Below the pieces are notes generated by a model. It saw only the letters and a program-made list of their open reading frames with translations. It had not been told where the DNA came from and searched no databases. DNA of 64,000 nt. Source: Paenibacillus lutimineralis. GTDB taxonomy: Bacteria > Bacillota > Bacilli > Paenibacillales > Paenibacillaceae. The stretch covers positions 1,463,501-1,527,500 of the forward strand of contig NZ_CP034346.1 in NCBI RefSeq assembly GCF_003991425.1, read 5' to 3'. The translations under genes and the position numbers were made by a program. Shown here in pieces: positions 43,651 through 52,531 of the stretch (position 1 is its first letter; every line of letters starts with the position of its first letter).

Positions 43651-44580
43651 ATGGCATCAAGAGCTGAAGGAATGACGGGTCTTGAGAAGTTTAACCGAAT
43701 TGGTAAAGGAATGAATGTTCTTTTTCACCTGATTTTTATACTAATCGCTCTGGTCTGTGTGGTCCCTTTGTTAGTGGTCCTCTCCATCTCGCTTTCGAGT
43801 GAAGAATCCATCAGGCAGACGGGATATCATATGATTCCAACCATGTTATCAACCGAGTCTTATAGCTTTGTCATCCAGCAAGGTACGATGATTCTTCGGG
43901 CATTAGGGGTATCGGTATTGGTTACCGTGGTTGGAACCGTTCTGGGCGTGCTCTTGACAACTTCGATGGGCTACGTACTTTCACAATCGAATTACAAATT
44001 AAAAGGACTGCTGACCTGGGTCGTCTTTATCCCGATGGTATTTAACGGCGGCTTGGTATCCAGCTACTATATTAACTCGAATCTGCTTGGACTGAAGGAT
44101 ACGGTTTGGGCACTTATATTACCGTTAGCGGTGTCCTCCTTTAACGTAATTATTTGTAAAACTTTCTTCAAAAGCACGATTCCAGATGGACTCATCGAAT
44201 CGGCGGAAATAGATGGCGCCAGTCAGTTTCGTATCTTTTTCTCAATCATTTTACCTATATCACTGCCGGTCTTGGCGACCATCGGTCTGTTTCTATGCTT
44301 TGCTTATTGGAATGATTGGTTCCAATCCATGCTGTATATCAACAATCAGGATCTCTATTCACTGCAGGCCTTGCTGAATAATTTGATGAGCAATGTAGAT
44401 GCGCTGGCCAAAAATGCGTCCAGCATGGGCGTCAGCTATTCGATGCTAGTCGCTACTATGCCGAAAGAGACCGCACGGATGGCTGTGGCGATTCTGATCG
44501 TACTTCCTGTAGCCTTTGCGTATCCTTTCTTCCAGAAATACTTTATTTCCGGTTTAACGGTGGGAGCTATCAAAGGTTGA
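43651..44580 (+). CDS. Carbohydrate ABC transporter permease, YtcP type
   Basis: 309 residues, six transmembrane segments, EAA loop LIESAEIDGASQFRIFFSI. The pore partner of the preceding permease. The family beginning ISLSSEESIRQTGYHMIPT and ending QKYFISGLTVGAIKG is typical of YtcP. AAAGGGGG lies before ATG 43651. A stem-loop and then the solute-binding lipoprotein gene follow. Confidence 0.92.
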   Translation: MASRAEGMTGLEKFNRIGKGMNVLFHLIFILIALVCVVPLLVVLSISLSSEESIRQTGYHMIPTMLSTESYSFVIQQGTMILRALGVSVLVTVVGTVLGVLLTTSMGYVLSQSNYKLKGLLTWVVFIPMVFNGGLVSSYYINSNLLGLKDTVWALILPLAVSSFNVIICKTFFKSTIPDGLIESAEIDGASQFRIFFSIILPISLPVLATIGLFLCFAYWNDWFQSMLYINNQDLYSLQALLNNLMSNVDALAKNASSMGVSYSMLVATMPKETARMAVAILIVLPVAFAYPFFQKYFISGLTVGAIKG

Positions 44581-44586
44581 CCTGAA

Positions 44587-44609
44587 ATAAACCAGATTTT
44601 CTGGTTTAT
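44587..44609 (+). promoter_or_regulatory. Intercistronic stem-loop before the binding-protein gene
   Basis: ATAAACCAGA-TTT-TCTGGTTTAT, perfect 10-base stem without a T-run. Such structures often raise binding-protein mRNA level by protecting the processed transcript. Confidence 0.6.
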
Positions 44610-44664
44610 CATATCATCTCAGAACATGCACACGGTGAACATTCATAGAAGGGGGTAAATATTT

Positions 44665-46176
44665 GTGAAAAAATCATGGAAGCTTCTATCTACACTCTGC
44701 ATTGTCATGCTGTTAATGTCGTCTCTTGCCGCATGCGGCGGCTCGAATTCCAAGTCCGAAGGCTCTGGCGGAGATGCGAATTCCACAGCTCAGACAAACT
44801 CGGGCAATACGGACAAGGCGAAAGAAACAGCTGATATTCCTACTCTGGTATGGTGGACGATCGGGGGGCAGGTTCCAGATAATTTTGATAAAGCAATCGC
44901 TGCCATGAACGAGTATACAGCGGAGAAGATTGGTGTCAAAATCGATATCAAGGTGGCGAGCTGGGGCGATTGGGATACCAAGATCAACACGATTGTGAAC
45001 ACGGGTGAGCCTTTTGACATTATGTTCACGAACAATACGAAATACAATCAACAGGTGTCGATGGGAGCTTTTGCCGATATCTCGGACTTGGTTCAAAGCG
45101 AATCGCCTGAATTATACAAACTTATTCCTGAAAAGGTCTGGGATGGAACCAAGATCGACGGCAAAATTTACTCTGTTCCAACCTATAAAGACTCGTCAGT
45201 GACTCAGTATTGGGTATTTGATAACAAATTCGTACAGAAATACGGTATTGATTTGAATAACATCAAAACGTTACAGGATCTTGACAAGCCTTTGCGAGAC
45301 ATGAAAGCTGGGGAAGGCAAAAGCTTCTATCCGCTGCCTTTGACCCAAAGTGATGGATTCAGCGGATTTATGAATAGTTATGATGATCTTACCCTTGGCC
45401 TGCAGCCAATCGGTGTGAAGTTTGATGATCCATCCCGCAAAGTCGTATCGGCATTGGAGCAACCTGATGTGATGGAAAATCTTAAACTGCTGCATCAGTG
45501 GTATAAGGATGGCATCATTAACCCGGACGCTCCTACTAAGGGAGAGCCGGATAAAGGCCGCGCGTTCTTTAGTGCTCAAGCGTTCCCTGGTGCAGAAGCG
45601 AACTGGCAGATTACTGAGGGCGTAGAAAAATACGACATGGTGAAAACCTTTGGTCCGCTGTTTACAACCAGTACGATTCAGGGTTCCTTAAATGCCATTT
45701 CCTCAAACTCTAAATATAAGAAGGAAGCTTTGAAATATCTCGAGCTGGTGAATACGGATCCGAAACTGCGTAATATGCTGGCCTTTGGTGAACTCGGTGT
45801 GGACTATGACAATGTGAATGGTGAGAAGGTGATCGAGCGGAAGACGGATACTTGGCCGTTAGCTGCTTATACACAAGGAACATTCTTTGATTTGGCTGTG
45901 ACGAAGGGAGCTCCTGAAGATCAGTGGGAGCAAGTTCGCAAGCTGAATGAAGAAGCATCTTCCTCATCCATCTTGGGCTTTGCCTTGGATATTAGTAATC
46001 TATCTACCGAAGTAGCCAATACCAAGGCTGTCTGGGATAAATATCGCTATGAACTGATGACAGGCGCTTCCGATCCAGAAGTTATGGTTCCAAAGATTGT
46101 TGCTGAAATGAAAGCAGCAGGTATGGAGGCCATCATGAAGGCTGCCCAGGAACAGATTGAAGCTTATTTCAAATAA
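44665..46176 (+). CDS. Extracellular solute-binding lipoprotein, YtcQ/LipO-like (SBP 1)
   Basis: 503 residues. Lipobox SSLAACGG, with Cys at about 24. The SBP fold includes VWWTIGGQVPDNFDKAIAAM, DIMFTNNTKYNQQVSMGAF and a C-terminal region (WEQVRKLNEEASSSSILGFA) resembling the DUF3502 part of YtcQ proteins. It is lipid-anchored outside and delivers an oligosaccharide to the two permeases upstream. It starts at GTG 44665 after GAAGGGGG. A terminator at 46205 follows. Confidence 0.92.
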   Translation: MKKSWKLLSTLCIVMLLMSSLAACGGSNSKSEGSGGDANSTAQTNSGNTDKAKETADIPTLVWWTIGGQVPDNFDKAIAAMNEYTAEKIGVKIDIKVASWGDWDTKINTIVNTGEPFDIMFTNNTKYNQQVSMGAFADISDLVQSESPELYKLIPEKVWDGTKIDGKIYSVPTYKDSSVTQYWVFDNKFVQKYGIDLNNIKTLQDLDKPLRDMKAGEGKSFYPLPLTQSDGFSGFMNSYDDLTLGLQPIGVKFDDPSRKVVSALEQPDVMENLKLLHQWYKDGIINPDAPTKGEPDKGRAFFSAQAFPGAEANWQITEGVEKYDMVKTFGPLFTTSTIQGSLNAISSNSKYKKEALKYLELVNTDPKLRNMLAFGELGVDYDNVNGEKVIERKTDTWPLAAYTQGTFFDLAVTKGAPEDQWEQVRKLNEEASSSSILGFALDISNLSTEVANTKAVWDKYRYELMTGASDPEVMVPKIVAEMKAAGMEAIMKAAQEQIEAYFK

Positions 46177-46204
46177 TGATGAAATGACGGTGTTGTTTCG
46201 AAAG

Positions 46205-46236
46205 CTCGAACAGGGGATTAGCCTCTGTTCGAGTTT
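46205..46236 (+). terminator. Terminator after SBP 1
   Basis: CTCGAACAGGGG / CCTCTGTTCGAG then TTTTCC. Confidence 0.85.
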
Positions 46237-46300
46237 TCCTATTCCGCTTGTAATGCTATATTATGAATACATAGGCCTATAGCAAAGGAGGCGTCGCATC

Positions 46301-48058
46301 TTGTCCTTTCTGCAGATTAAAATATATCGCGGCAAATTCATTGCTTATACGGTATTTGTAGTGTCTATCGGTTTGGCCATCGGCATTCTTACCTGCGCTA
46401 TACTTCTGTATCAGTGGGTGGATAACGCCCGGAATGAGGCGGCCAGTGCCTTTATCCGCGTGGAAAATACATTCCAATATAATGCCGATCGTATCGAGGC
46501 CTATATGCAGCGGGTGTACTCCAACAGCGGTTTAATGGCCGATGTCCGCTGTTTTCTGGACCATAGCGCTGAAGGGTACCTTACCAGCAGGCTTCAGGAA
46601 AGCCGCTATAACCAGCCGCTCGTGTCTTTCCCGGATGATATGAAGTCTTTCTTGTATAGCGGGGGGCAGGGAGATATCATTCAAGTAAGCTTGCATACTG
46701 AGCAGCGGGGGAACGTGATCCGCTTTGACAACAATGGCAGTGCAAGCTTCATGTTCCAACTTCCTAACACGGACGAAGCTTTCCAAGAGTCTATTCATAA
46801 GGGATTTGTCTATCGTAAAAAATTGTCGGACCCTAACCAGATTTCGCGCCAGTTGGGCGAATTTCGATTTTTGGTCAGCAGTGACCGAATATTCAGAAAT
46901 GTCAGCAATTATCGCGTTGAACAAGCGGCGATCGTCAGCGCATCCAGAGATGTTTACCCCATTGTCGGGGCAAATCGTTATACCGAAGAGTTGGCCCGTC
47001 AAGCGGTGGCGGATGGACGCAGCCAAGGATATCTTTCTATGGGTGGGCTTAACAGTGTCTTTTTCGTCACGTTTTCCTCTACCAAGTTCGATTACCAGTT
47101 CGTTGGCTTAGTAGATCTAGGCATGATGATTAAAGATAAAGCAGGTGTGCTTCTTAGTGTATTTCTTATTGTTCTGTCAGCCATGATCAGTGTGCTAATG
47201 CTTATTGTTCATAATCTAAGAGATGATGCCAGATTTCTCCATCATATTATTCATTCCATGGGACGAGTGAAAACGGCAGATTTTACGCCAGAGACACCCG
47301 CACGTTATCGACGCAACGAATATGAAATGATCTCAAGAGAATTAGAAGATATGTCCAGACAGCTGGATAAATATATCCGCACAGAATATCTGTTAAAGCT
47401 GAAGCAGCAAGAGACCGAAATGAAAGCGCTTCAAAATCAAATTAATCCGCACTTCCTATACAATACGTTAGAGGCGATCCGCTCGAGAGCATTAGTAAAT
47501 AGCGACGTTGACACTTCTGATGCCATTGCAGCTCTGGGCGCCCTCTATCGCGACATAGTGAAACATGAAAATATTATTACCATTGGCAAAGAGCTGTCTT
47601 TACTGCAGGAATATCTCAAAATCATGGAGTTTAAATATCCGGACCGGTTTTATTATCAAATTAACGTAGAAAAGGCACTTTTGTCGCTGCCTACGGTTAA
47701 ATTCTGGATGCAGCCTCTCGCTGAGAACTTTTTCGTTCACGGCTTTAATCCAAGCAATGGGTTCAATCTGTTAGTCATTAATGGATGTGAAGCAGAGGAG
47801 CATTTCATACTAGAAATTGTGGATAATGGCAAGTGGATTGCCGAGGAGCGGCTGAATGAAATCCGCGATACTTTATATCGCAAGGATGATACCCCAGTTA
47901 AGAGCATTGGTCTGCATAACGTGCATACCCGGCTGCATTTTTTCTATGGTGAGGGTTATGCCATGAAGATTGGGAATAACGAAGAAGCTGGTGTAAAGAT
48001 TTCTGTAATCATTCCAAAGGAGGTCGGTTTACATGTACAAACTTCTGATTGTGGATGA
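46301..48058 (+). CDS. Sensor histidine kinase, YesM type
   Basis: 585 residues. Transmembrane segments near 13-38 and 282-306 enclose an extracytoplasmic sensor domain of about 240 residues; a HAMP-like stretch follows. The H-box is LQNQINPHFLYNTLEAIR. The ATPase part has the N-box LAENFFVHGF and the DNGKWI motif. It senses a sugar-related signal and phosphorylates the next gene's product. It starts at TTG 46301, 10 bases after AAAGGAGG. It overlaps the response regulator by 26 bases. Confidence 0.9.
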   Translation: MSFLQIKIYRGKFIAYTVFVVSIGLAIGILTCAILLYQWVDNARNEAASAFIRVENTFQYNADRIEAYMQRVYSNSGLMADVRCFLDHSAEGYLTSRLQESRYNQPLVSFPDDMKSFLYSGGQGDIIQVSLHTEQRGNVIRFDNNGSASFMFQLPNTDEAFQESIHKGFVYRKKLSDPNQISRQLGEFRFLVSSDRIFRNVSNYRVEQAAIVSASRDVYPIVGANRYTEELARQAVADGRSQGYLSMGGLNSVFFVTFSSTKFDYQFVGLVDLGMMIKDKAGVLLSVFLIVLSAMISVLMLIVHNLRDDARFLHHIIHSMGRVKTADFTPETPARYRRNEYEMISRELEDMSRQLDKYIRTEYLLKLKQQETEMKALQNQINPHFLYNTLEAIRSRALVNSDVDTSDAIAALGALYRDIVKHENIITIGKELSLLQEYLKIMEFKYPDRFYYQINVEKALLSLPTVKFWMQPLAENFFVHGFNPSNGFNLLVINGCEAEEHFILEIVDNGKWIAEERLNEIRDTLYRKDDTPVKSIGLHNVHTRLHFFYGEGYAMKIGNNEEAGVKISVIIPKEVGLHVQTSDCG

Positions 48059-48788
48059 TGAGCCTCAGATTTTAGAGGGAATGAAACGGACCCTGGATTG
48101 GGAGAAATATGGCTTCGGCTCTATCGAGACGAGCGAGACGATAGAGGATGCTATATCGAAGGCCGTGGCGTTCTATCCCGATCTAGCGATCTTTGATGTA
48201 TGTATCGGTAAGGATCGGGGTTACGATGCCATACGCAGGCTTAACGAGCTGGGCCTACCGGCAAAATATATTATCATGAGCGGTTACAGTGAATTTGAAT
48301 ACGCTCAGGAAGCTATCAGGTGTGGGGTTAAGGATTATCTGCTCAAGCCGGTGAATCGTACGAAGCTGCAGCAGGTTGTTGAGAAAATAATTGTTGAAGA
48401 TTTGCACGGCACTCTTGAAGGGGCAGATCATGATGATGTCAACATCGATCCCGTGCTTGGAGTTCGTTATGACAGCTTGTCCAAGCTGGTCAATCGCATC
48501 CTGCTGATGGTCAAGACGGAATATACTCAGAACATCACGTTGAAGATGGTGGCGGAACAGTTCCGTATGAATGGCACCTACTTGGGGCAGCTGTTTCTAA
48601 AGGAAACTCAGATGAAATTTTCGGAATACATCATGGCCTACCGGATGCTTCGGGCTCGTGAACGGATTTTATCCACGGACGAGAAGATAGCCAGTATCGC
48701 TCAATCGGTGGGATATTCGAATCCGGGCTATTTTTACATGCATTTTCACAGCTTCTTCGGCAAGTCGCCGTCAGATTTAAGGAAATAG
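48033..48788 (+). CDS. AraC-type response regulator, YesN type
   Basis: 251 residues. Receiver domain 1-120: LLIVDDEPQILEGM, phospho-acceptor Asp in LAIFDVCIG, and PVNRTKLQQ with the conserved Lys-Pro just before it (LLKPVN). The AraC DNA-binding domain is at about 155-251: LKMVAEQFRMNGTYLGQLF and KIASIAQSVGYSNPGYFYMH. It is short because it lacks the long linker of many YesN proteins. It probably activates the neighbouring transporter genes. AAAGGAGG lies before ATG 48033, inside the kinase gene. Confidence 0.92.
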   Translation: MYKLLIVDDEPQILEGMKRTLDWEKYGFGSIETSETIEDAISKAVAFYPDLAIFDVCIGKDRGYDAIRRLNELGLPAKYIIMSGYSEFEYAQEAIRCGVKDYLLKPVNRTKLQQVVEKIIVEDLHGTLEGADHDDVNIDPVLGVRYDSLSKLVNRILLMVKTEYTQNITLKMVAEQFRMNGTYLGQLFLKETQMKFSEYIMAYRMLRARERILSTDEKIASIAQSVGYSNPGYFYMHFHSFFGKSPSDLRK

Positions 48789-48824
48789 ATATGAAACTTG
48801 GCAGTGACAGAAAGGAGAGACATT

Positions 48825-50360
48825 ATGCGGCGGCAGAAACATCCCCTTAGAATGGGGGGGCTCGTTATGTTTCTTATAACCACAATGGGAGTTGTCTTGT
48901 CTTTGACAGGATGTTCTTGGTTCGCTGGCCATAGAGAGGAGAGTCTCTCTGACGAAGACACGGTGAATCTTATCTATTATACGATTGGGGAGCCAGACAA
49001 GGATCTGAAGATAGTCAATGATAAAATCAACGAGATTTTGGCTCAAAAAATCGGCATCACAATGACTTACATTAAAGTAGGGTGGCAAGAGTATGAAGAG
49101 CGGCTGAATACGATGGTGTCTGCGGGTACTCCCTTTGATATCGCTTTTGCTCCGGAATACGCCACCTACATTCAACGGGGGGCCTGGCTGAGGCTGGATG
49201 ACTATCTCTCAAGCGTCAGTAAAGAAATGTATGACGCGATCGATCCTATTTTTTGGGAAGGGGTACGAATGAATGATGGCGGCATTTACGGCGTACCAAC
49301 CAACAAGGAGCTGGCCACGCGGGAGCAGTGGATGTATCCGGAGGAGCTCGTAAGAAAGTACAATATTGATATTTCCCGGTACAATACACTGGAATCGCTT
49401 GAACCACTGCTTAAAATGATCAAAGAAAAAGAGCCTTCCTATCAGCCCATGGAGCTGGATAAGGATTCTAATAATTTTTTTGCATTGGATGGTTATGAAT
49501 ATATTATCGACAAAAAGCTTCCCCTCATGGTCCTGTCCCAAGATCCGGATGCTCCGGTTGTCAATATTTTCGAGACGAAGGAAGCGAGAAAGGTGCTGAA
49601 TACGCTCAGACGATATTACACGGCGGGTTATATTAATGAGGATGCCGCTTTACGGGAGACCCAGGGGCTGAAGCGTAATGAACGAGTCTTCTGGAAAGCT
49701 GCAGGAGGGGGCCCGCTCTCGGAGAATAGCTGGAGCAAGGATCGTGGATATAAGGTGGTGGCTCATCCGGTAACCCCTTTGCTTGTCACGACAGAATCTG
49801 TGCGGGGAGGAATTATGGCGGTTAGTGCGGATACGAAGCATCCTGTAGAGGTCATGAAATTTCTAAATGTGTTAAATACCGATCCCGAGGTTCGCAATCT
49901 ATTCAATTACGGGATTGAGGGGGTGCATTATAATCTGGATTCAAATGGTCAAGTAGTACTTATAAGGCCGAAGGATAGCAATGGGGAATCTGTATCGGAT
50001 GCACCGCCAGACTATTCGGGAGTACAGTATACCCAGGGCAACTGGTTTATCCTGAAGACCATGGGGGGGGATGCTCCTGACCCTCTGGATAAGTGGGAGC
50101 AGTTCCGCGGCTCGAACAGCCAGGCGCTTAAATCAAGCTTGCTTGGATTTACGCCGGATTTATCCCGCATGCCGATTCAGCGGAAGAATATTGAAATGGT
50201 CTGGGAGAAATATTATCCCAGCCTGATGACAGGAAGCCTGGATGTGGACGCTGAGCTGCCAAAGTTCAATGAGGAGCTCAAACAGGCAGGAATCGATGAA
50301 GTACGAGCGGAGGTCCAGAAGCAACTTGACGACTGGCGTACTGAGCACAATAGAAAGTGA
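48825..50360 (+). CDS. Extracellular solute-binding lipoprotein (SBP 2)
   Basis: 511 residues. Lipobox LSLTGCSW with Cys30. The fold matches SBP 1: LIYYTIGEPDKDLKIVNDKI, FDIAFAPEYATYIQRGAW and the C-terminal WEQFRGSNSQALKSSLLGFT, which corresponds to WEQVRKLNEEASSSSILGFA of SBP 1. So it is a diverged paralogue, in the operon with the kinase and regulator (start ATG 48825, AAAGGAGAG upstream). It may be an alternative binding protein for the same permeases or a co-sensor for the kinase. Confidence 0.9.
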   Translation: MRRQKHPLRMGGLVMFLITTMGVVLSLTGCSWFAGHREESLSDEDTVNLIYYTIGEPDKDLKIVNDKINEILAQKIGITMTYIKVGWQEYEERLNTMVSAGTPFDIAFAPEYATYIQRGAWLRLDDYLSSVSKEMYDAIDPIFWEGVRMNDGGIYGVPTNKELATREQWMYPEELVRKYNIDISRYNTLESLEPLLKMIKEKEPSYQPMELDKDSNNFFALDGYEYIIDKKLPLMVLSQDPDAPVVNIFETKEARKVLNTLRRYYTAGYINEDAALRETQGLKRNERVFWKAAGGGPLSENSWSKDRGYKVVAHPVTPLLVTTESVRGGIMAVSADTKHPVEVMKFLNVLNTDPEVRNLFNYGIEGVHYNLDSNGQVVLIRPKDSNGESVSDAPPDYSGVQYTQGNWFILKTMGGDAPDPLDKWEQFRGSNSQALKSSLLGFTPDLSRMPIQRKNIEMVWEKYYPSLMTGSLDVDAELPKFNEELKQAGIDEVRAEVQKQLDDWRTEHNRK

Positions 50361-50381
50361 ATTTTAAGATTAGACACACAA

Positions 50382-50424
50382 AAGCCAGTTCAGCTCCATC
50401 ATCAGATGGCTGCCGAACTGGCTT
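50382..50424. terminator. Bidirectional terminator
   Basis: AAGCCAGTTC / GAACTGGCTT with an inner CCATC / GATGG stem, between convergent genes. Confidence 0.8.
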
Positions 50425-50452
50425 GGTTATAGGCGAAAGAAGTGATGAACTT

Positions 50453-51325
50453 CTATCTTCTCGGCCTTTTGAAACGGCCAAGGATTTCTGTCGATTGCAC
50501 GACATTCATAAATGCTTTTGGATCTGTTGTCATCACTGTTTTGCGAACGGACGGTACCTCATATCGTGTAGTCACGGTCATAAGCATATAGTTGTCTTCC
50601 TCACTGTAGCCGCCTTCGGAATGAAGGCAGGTGATCCCATGATGCAGCTTGCGCAGGTGAGAGAGCATCTCGTCCTTCTTCTTCGTTACGATGAAGCAGG
50701 TAACCTTAACATGATCTACGTGAATCATATCAACAACTTTTCCCTTAATGTAGGTTGACAGCATGGAATAGAGCGCCAAATCCCAGCTCTTATAGAAGCC
50801 TAGGACCAGAATGACAATCCCGTTCAATACTAACAGAATATTTCCCATAGCCAAGTCATGCTTGTATGTAACGATGGAGCCGACGATATCAAAGCCGCCG
50901 GTGGACCCGCCAACACGTAATGATAAGCCGATGCCGATGGCGGAAACAATCCCGCCGAAGATGGCACCTAGAATCGGATCCTTTGTAACCTGATACTGTG
51001 GAATGATGGCCATGAACCAGGTTGTGCTGACAACGGACAGGCAGCTTAGAAGAATATAACGTCTGCCAACTGCTCTCCAGCCCCATACAATTAACGGTAA
51101 ATTCAGAACGAAATATAGCAGTGAGATGTTCCAGCCCGTCATATAGCCGATAATGGAAGCGACGCCGGTAATCCCACCGGACAGAAGATGATGTGGAACG
51201 AGGAACAGGTTCGTCCCGACGGCGACCAGAAATGCGGACACCAAAGTGATTAATACTTCATGGATCGGTTTCAGTGAATCTTTGATTGGTTTTTCAATAA
51301 ATGTAGGGTACTTGCCCAGATTCAT
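50453..51325 (-). CDS. YitT family membrane protein (DUF161 + DUF2179)
   Basis: 290 residues. Five or so transmembrane segments at about 15-175 (DUF161: SGGITGVASIIGYMTGWNIS; GGSTGGFDIVGSIV). The C-terminal DUF2179 domain is cytoplasmic (VTCFIVTKKKDEMLSHLRKL; DPKAFMNVVQSTEILGRF). YitT proteins are widespread in Firmicutes with no settled function. Start at ATG 51325 with AGAAGG 7 bases upstream. It is not obviously linked to the sugar genes on either side. Confidence 0.9.
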   Translation of the reverse strand: MNLGKYPTFIEKPIKDSLKPIHEVLITLVSAFLVAVGTNLFLVPHHLLSGGITGVASIIGYMTGWNISLLYFVLNLPLIVWGWRAVGRRYILLSCLSVVSTTWFMAIIPQYQVTKDPILGAIFGGIVSAIGIGLSLRVGGSTGGFDIVGSIVTYKHDLAMGNILLVLNGIVILVLGFYKSWDLALYSMLSTYIKGKVVDMIHVDHVKVTCFIVTKKKDEMLSHLRKLHHGITCLHSEGGYSEEDNYMLMTVTTRYEVPSVRKTVMTTDPKAFMNVVQSTEILGRFKRPRR

Positions 51326-51477
51326 TTTTGTGCCTTCTTTTCTTGGTGAAATAGTCAATAGATTATTATTATCACACTAAATTATGTTTTTTATCAAGGC
51401 ATAAAACTATGAAATGAATCACAAAGTTTGAAATACATACAGAGTTTACATTTTGCAATCGCTCTAGTGAAATGAGA

Positions 51478-52407
51478 TCAGGAATTGGAACCCTGATCAA
51501 AGAACACGATGCTTCCAAGCTTCTGCCGGTACTGGCGCGGACTCATGCCTGTCCAGCGTTTGAACTGCCGACTGAAATGAGCGAGGCTGGAATACCCTAG
51601 CATCGATGCGATCTGCGAGATATCCAGGTCAGGCTGGTGAATAAGCTGCTTGGCCTCATGCAGCTTAAGCTCCGAAAGATATTTGCGCGGGGAGATGCCA
51701 TAGACCTTCTGGAAGACTTCAAGCGCATAGCCAGGGCTTATTTTAAGAGAAGCCGCGATATCCTCAATATGAATTTCCCTCTCCCGAAGCACCTCATTTT
51801 TCATATTCTCATGATTGAAATTGGATTTTAGCGATTCGGCAATGAGCCTGGCATAGTGGGCGGCTGTAGGCGGTACGGTTTCCTCAGAATTCGCGGACAT
51901 CCGCTGGGCCAGCACGCTGAAGATTTCAAACAGGCCGGCCTGGATGCGGAACAGATCGGCGACGGTATATTCGCCTTCGCGCTGGGCCAGATGGACCCAG
52001 TTCATCATGCCTGCCTTCAGCCGTTCATTGTCCTCGGAGCCGCAGGGGTAGAACAGCTTGGCGTTCAGGCTCATCTCCTGGCGGAAGAGCGGTTCATCCA
52101 CATTAAAATGGGCAATGAAATAAGTTAACCCGTCTTCATCGGTACATTGGTTAATATGCTTGAAGCCTGGCGGAATCAGCAAAATATCTCCCTGATGCAG
52201 TTCATATTTCAAGTTCTCCAACAGGGTTATCTGAGTTCCTTCAAGGATCAGAATCAGCTCAAAAGCAGGATGGGCCTCCTCGGGTACACTCCATCCGTTC
52301 TCCACCTTCTGCATATGGGCGCCAAATAATTTGACGTTCCAGTCGATGGCAGGAAGCCATTTTGAATGCGAGGATACATAGGAGCGATAGGGCTCAGGAA
52401 TAATCAT
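51478..52407 (-). CDS. AraC family regulator with cupin sensor domain
   Basis: 309 residues. The N-terminal cupin-like arm includes HPAFELILILEGTQITLLEN and LHQGDILLIPPGFKHIN, expected to bind a sugar. The C-terminal AraC domain is HIEDIAASLKISPGYALEVF and DISQIASMLGYSSLAHFSRQ, then FKRWTGMSPRQYRQ. The ATG at 52407 has AAGGTGG 8 bases upstream; GTG 52419 overlaps that site. It is divergent from the GH30-GPH-GH3 operon with 124 bases between, so it probably activates that operon in response to a beta-glucoside. Confidence 0.9.
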   Translation of the reverse strand: MIIPEPYRSYVSSHSKWLPAIDWNVKLFGAHMQKVENGWSVPEEAHPAFELILILEGTQITLLENLKYELHQGDILLIPPGFKHINQCTDEDGLTYFIAHFNVDEPLFRQEMSLNAKLFYPCGSEDNERLKAGMMNWVHLAQREGEYTVADLFRIQAGLFEIFSVLAQRMSANSEETVPPTAAHYARLIAESLKSNFNHENMKNEVLREREIHIEDIAASLKISPGYALEVFQKVYGISPRKYLSELKLHEAKQLIHQPDLDISQIASMLGYSSLAHFSRQFKRWTGMSPRQYRQKLGSIVFFDQGSNS

Positions 52408-52531
52408 GTTCAGCACCACCTTGGATTAGGGCAAATTTCACAGGGATTTGCGTATCTTCATTTCGATTGCGATTTGTCATAATGAATGTACAGTAAAGAA
52501 TGCTCTAATTCAAGCAAGGAGGAAATGAATA

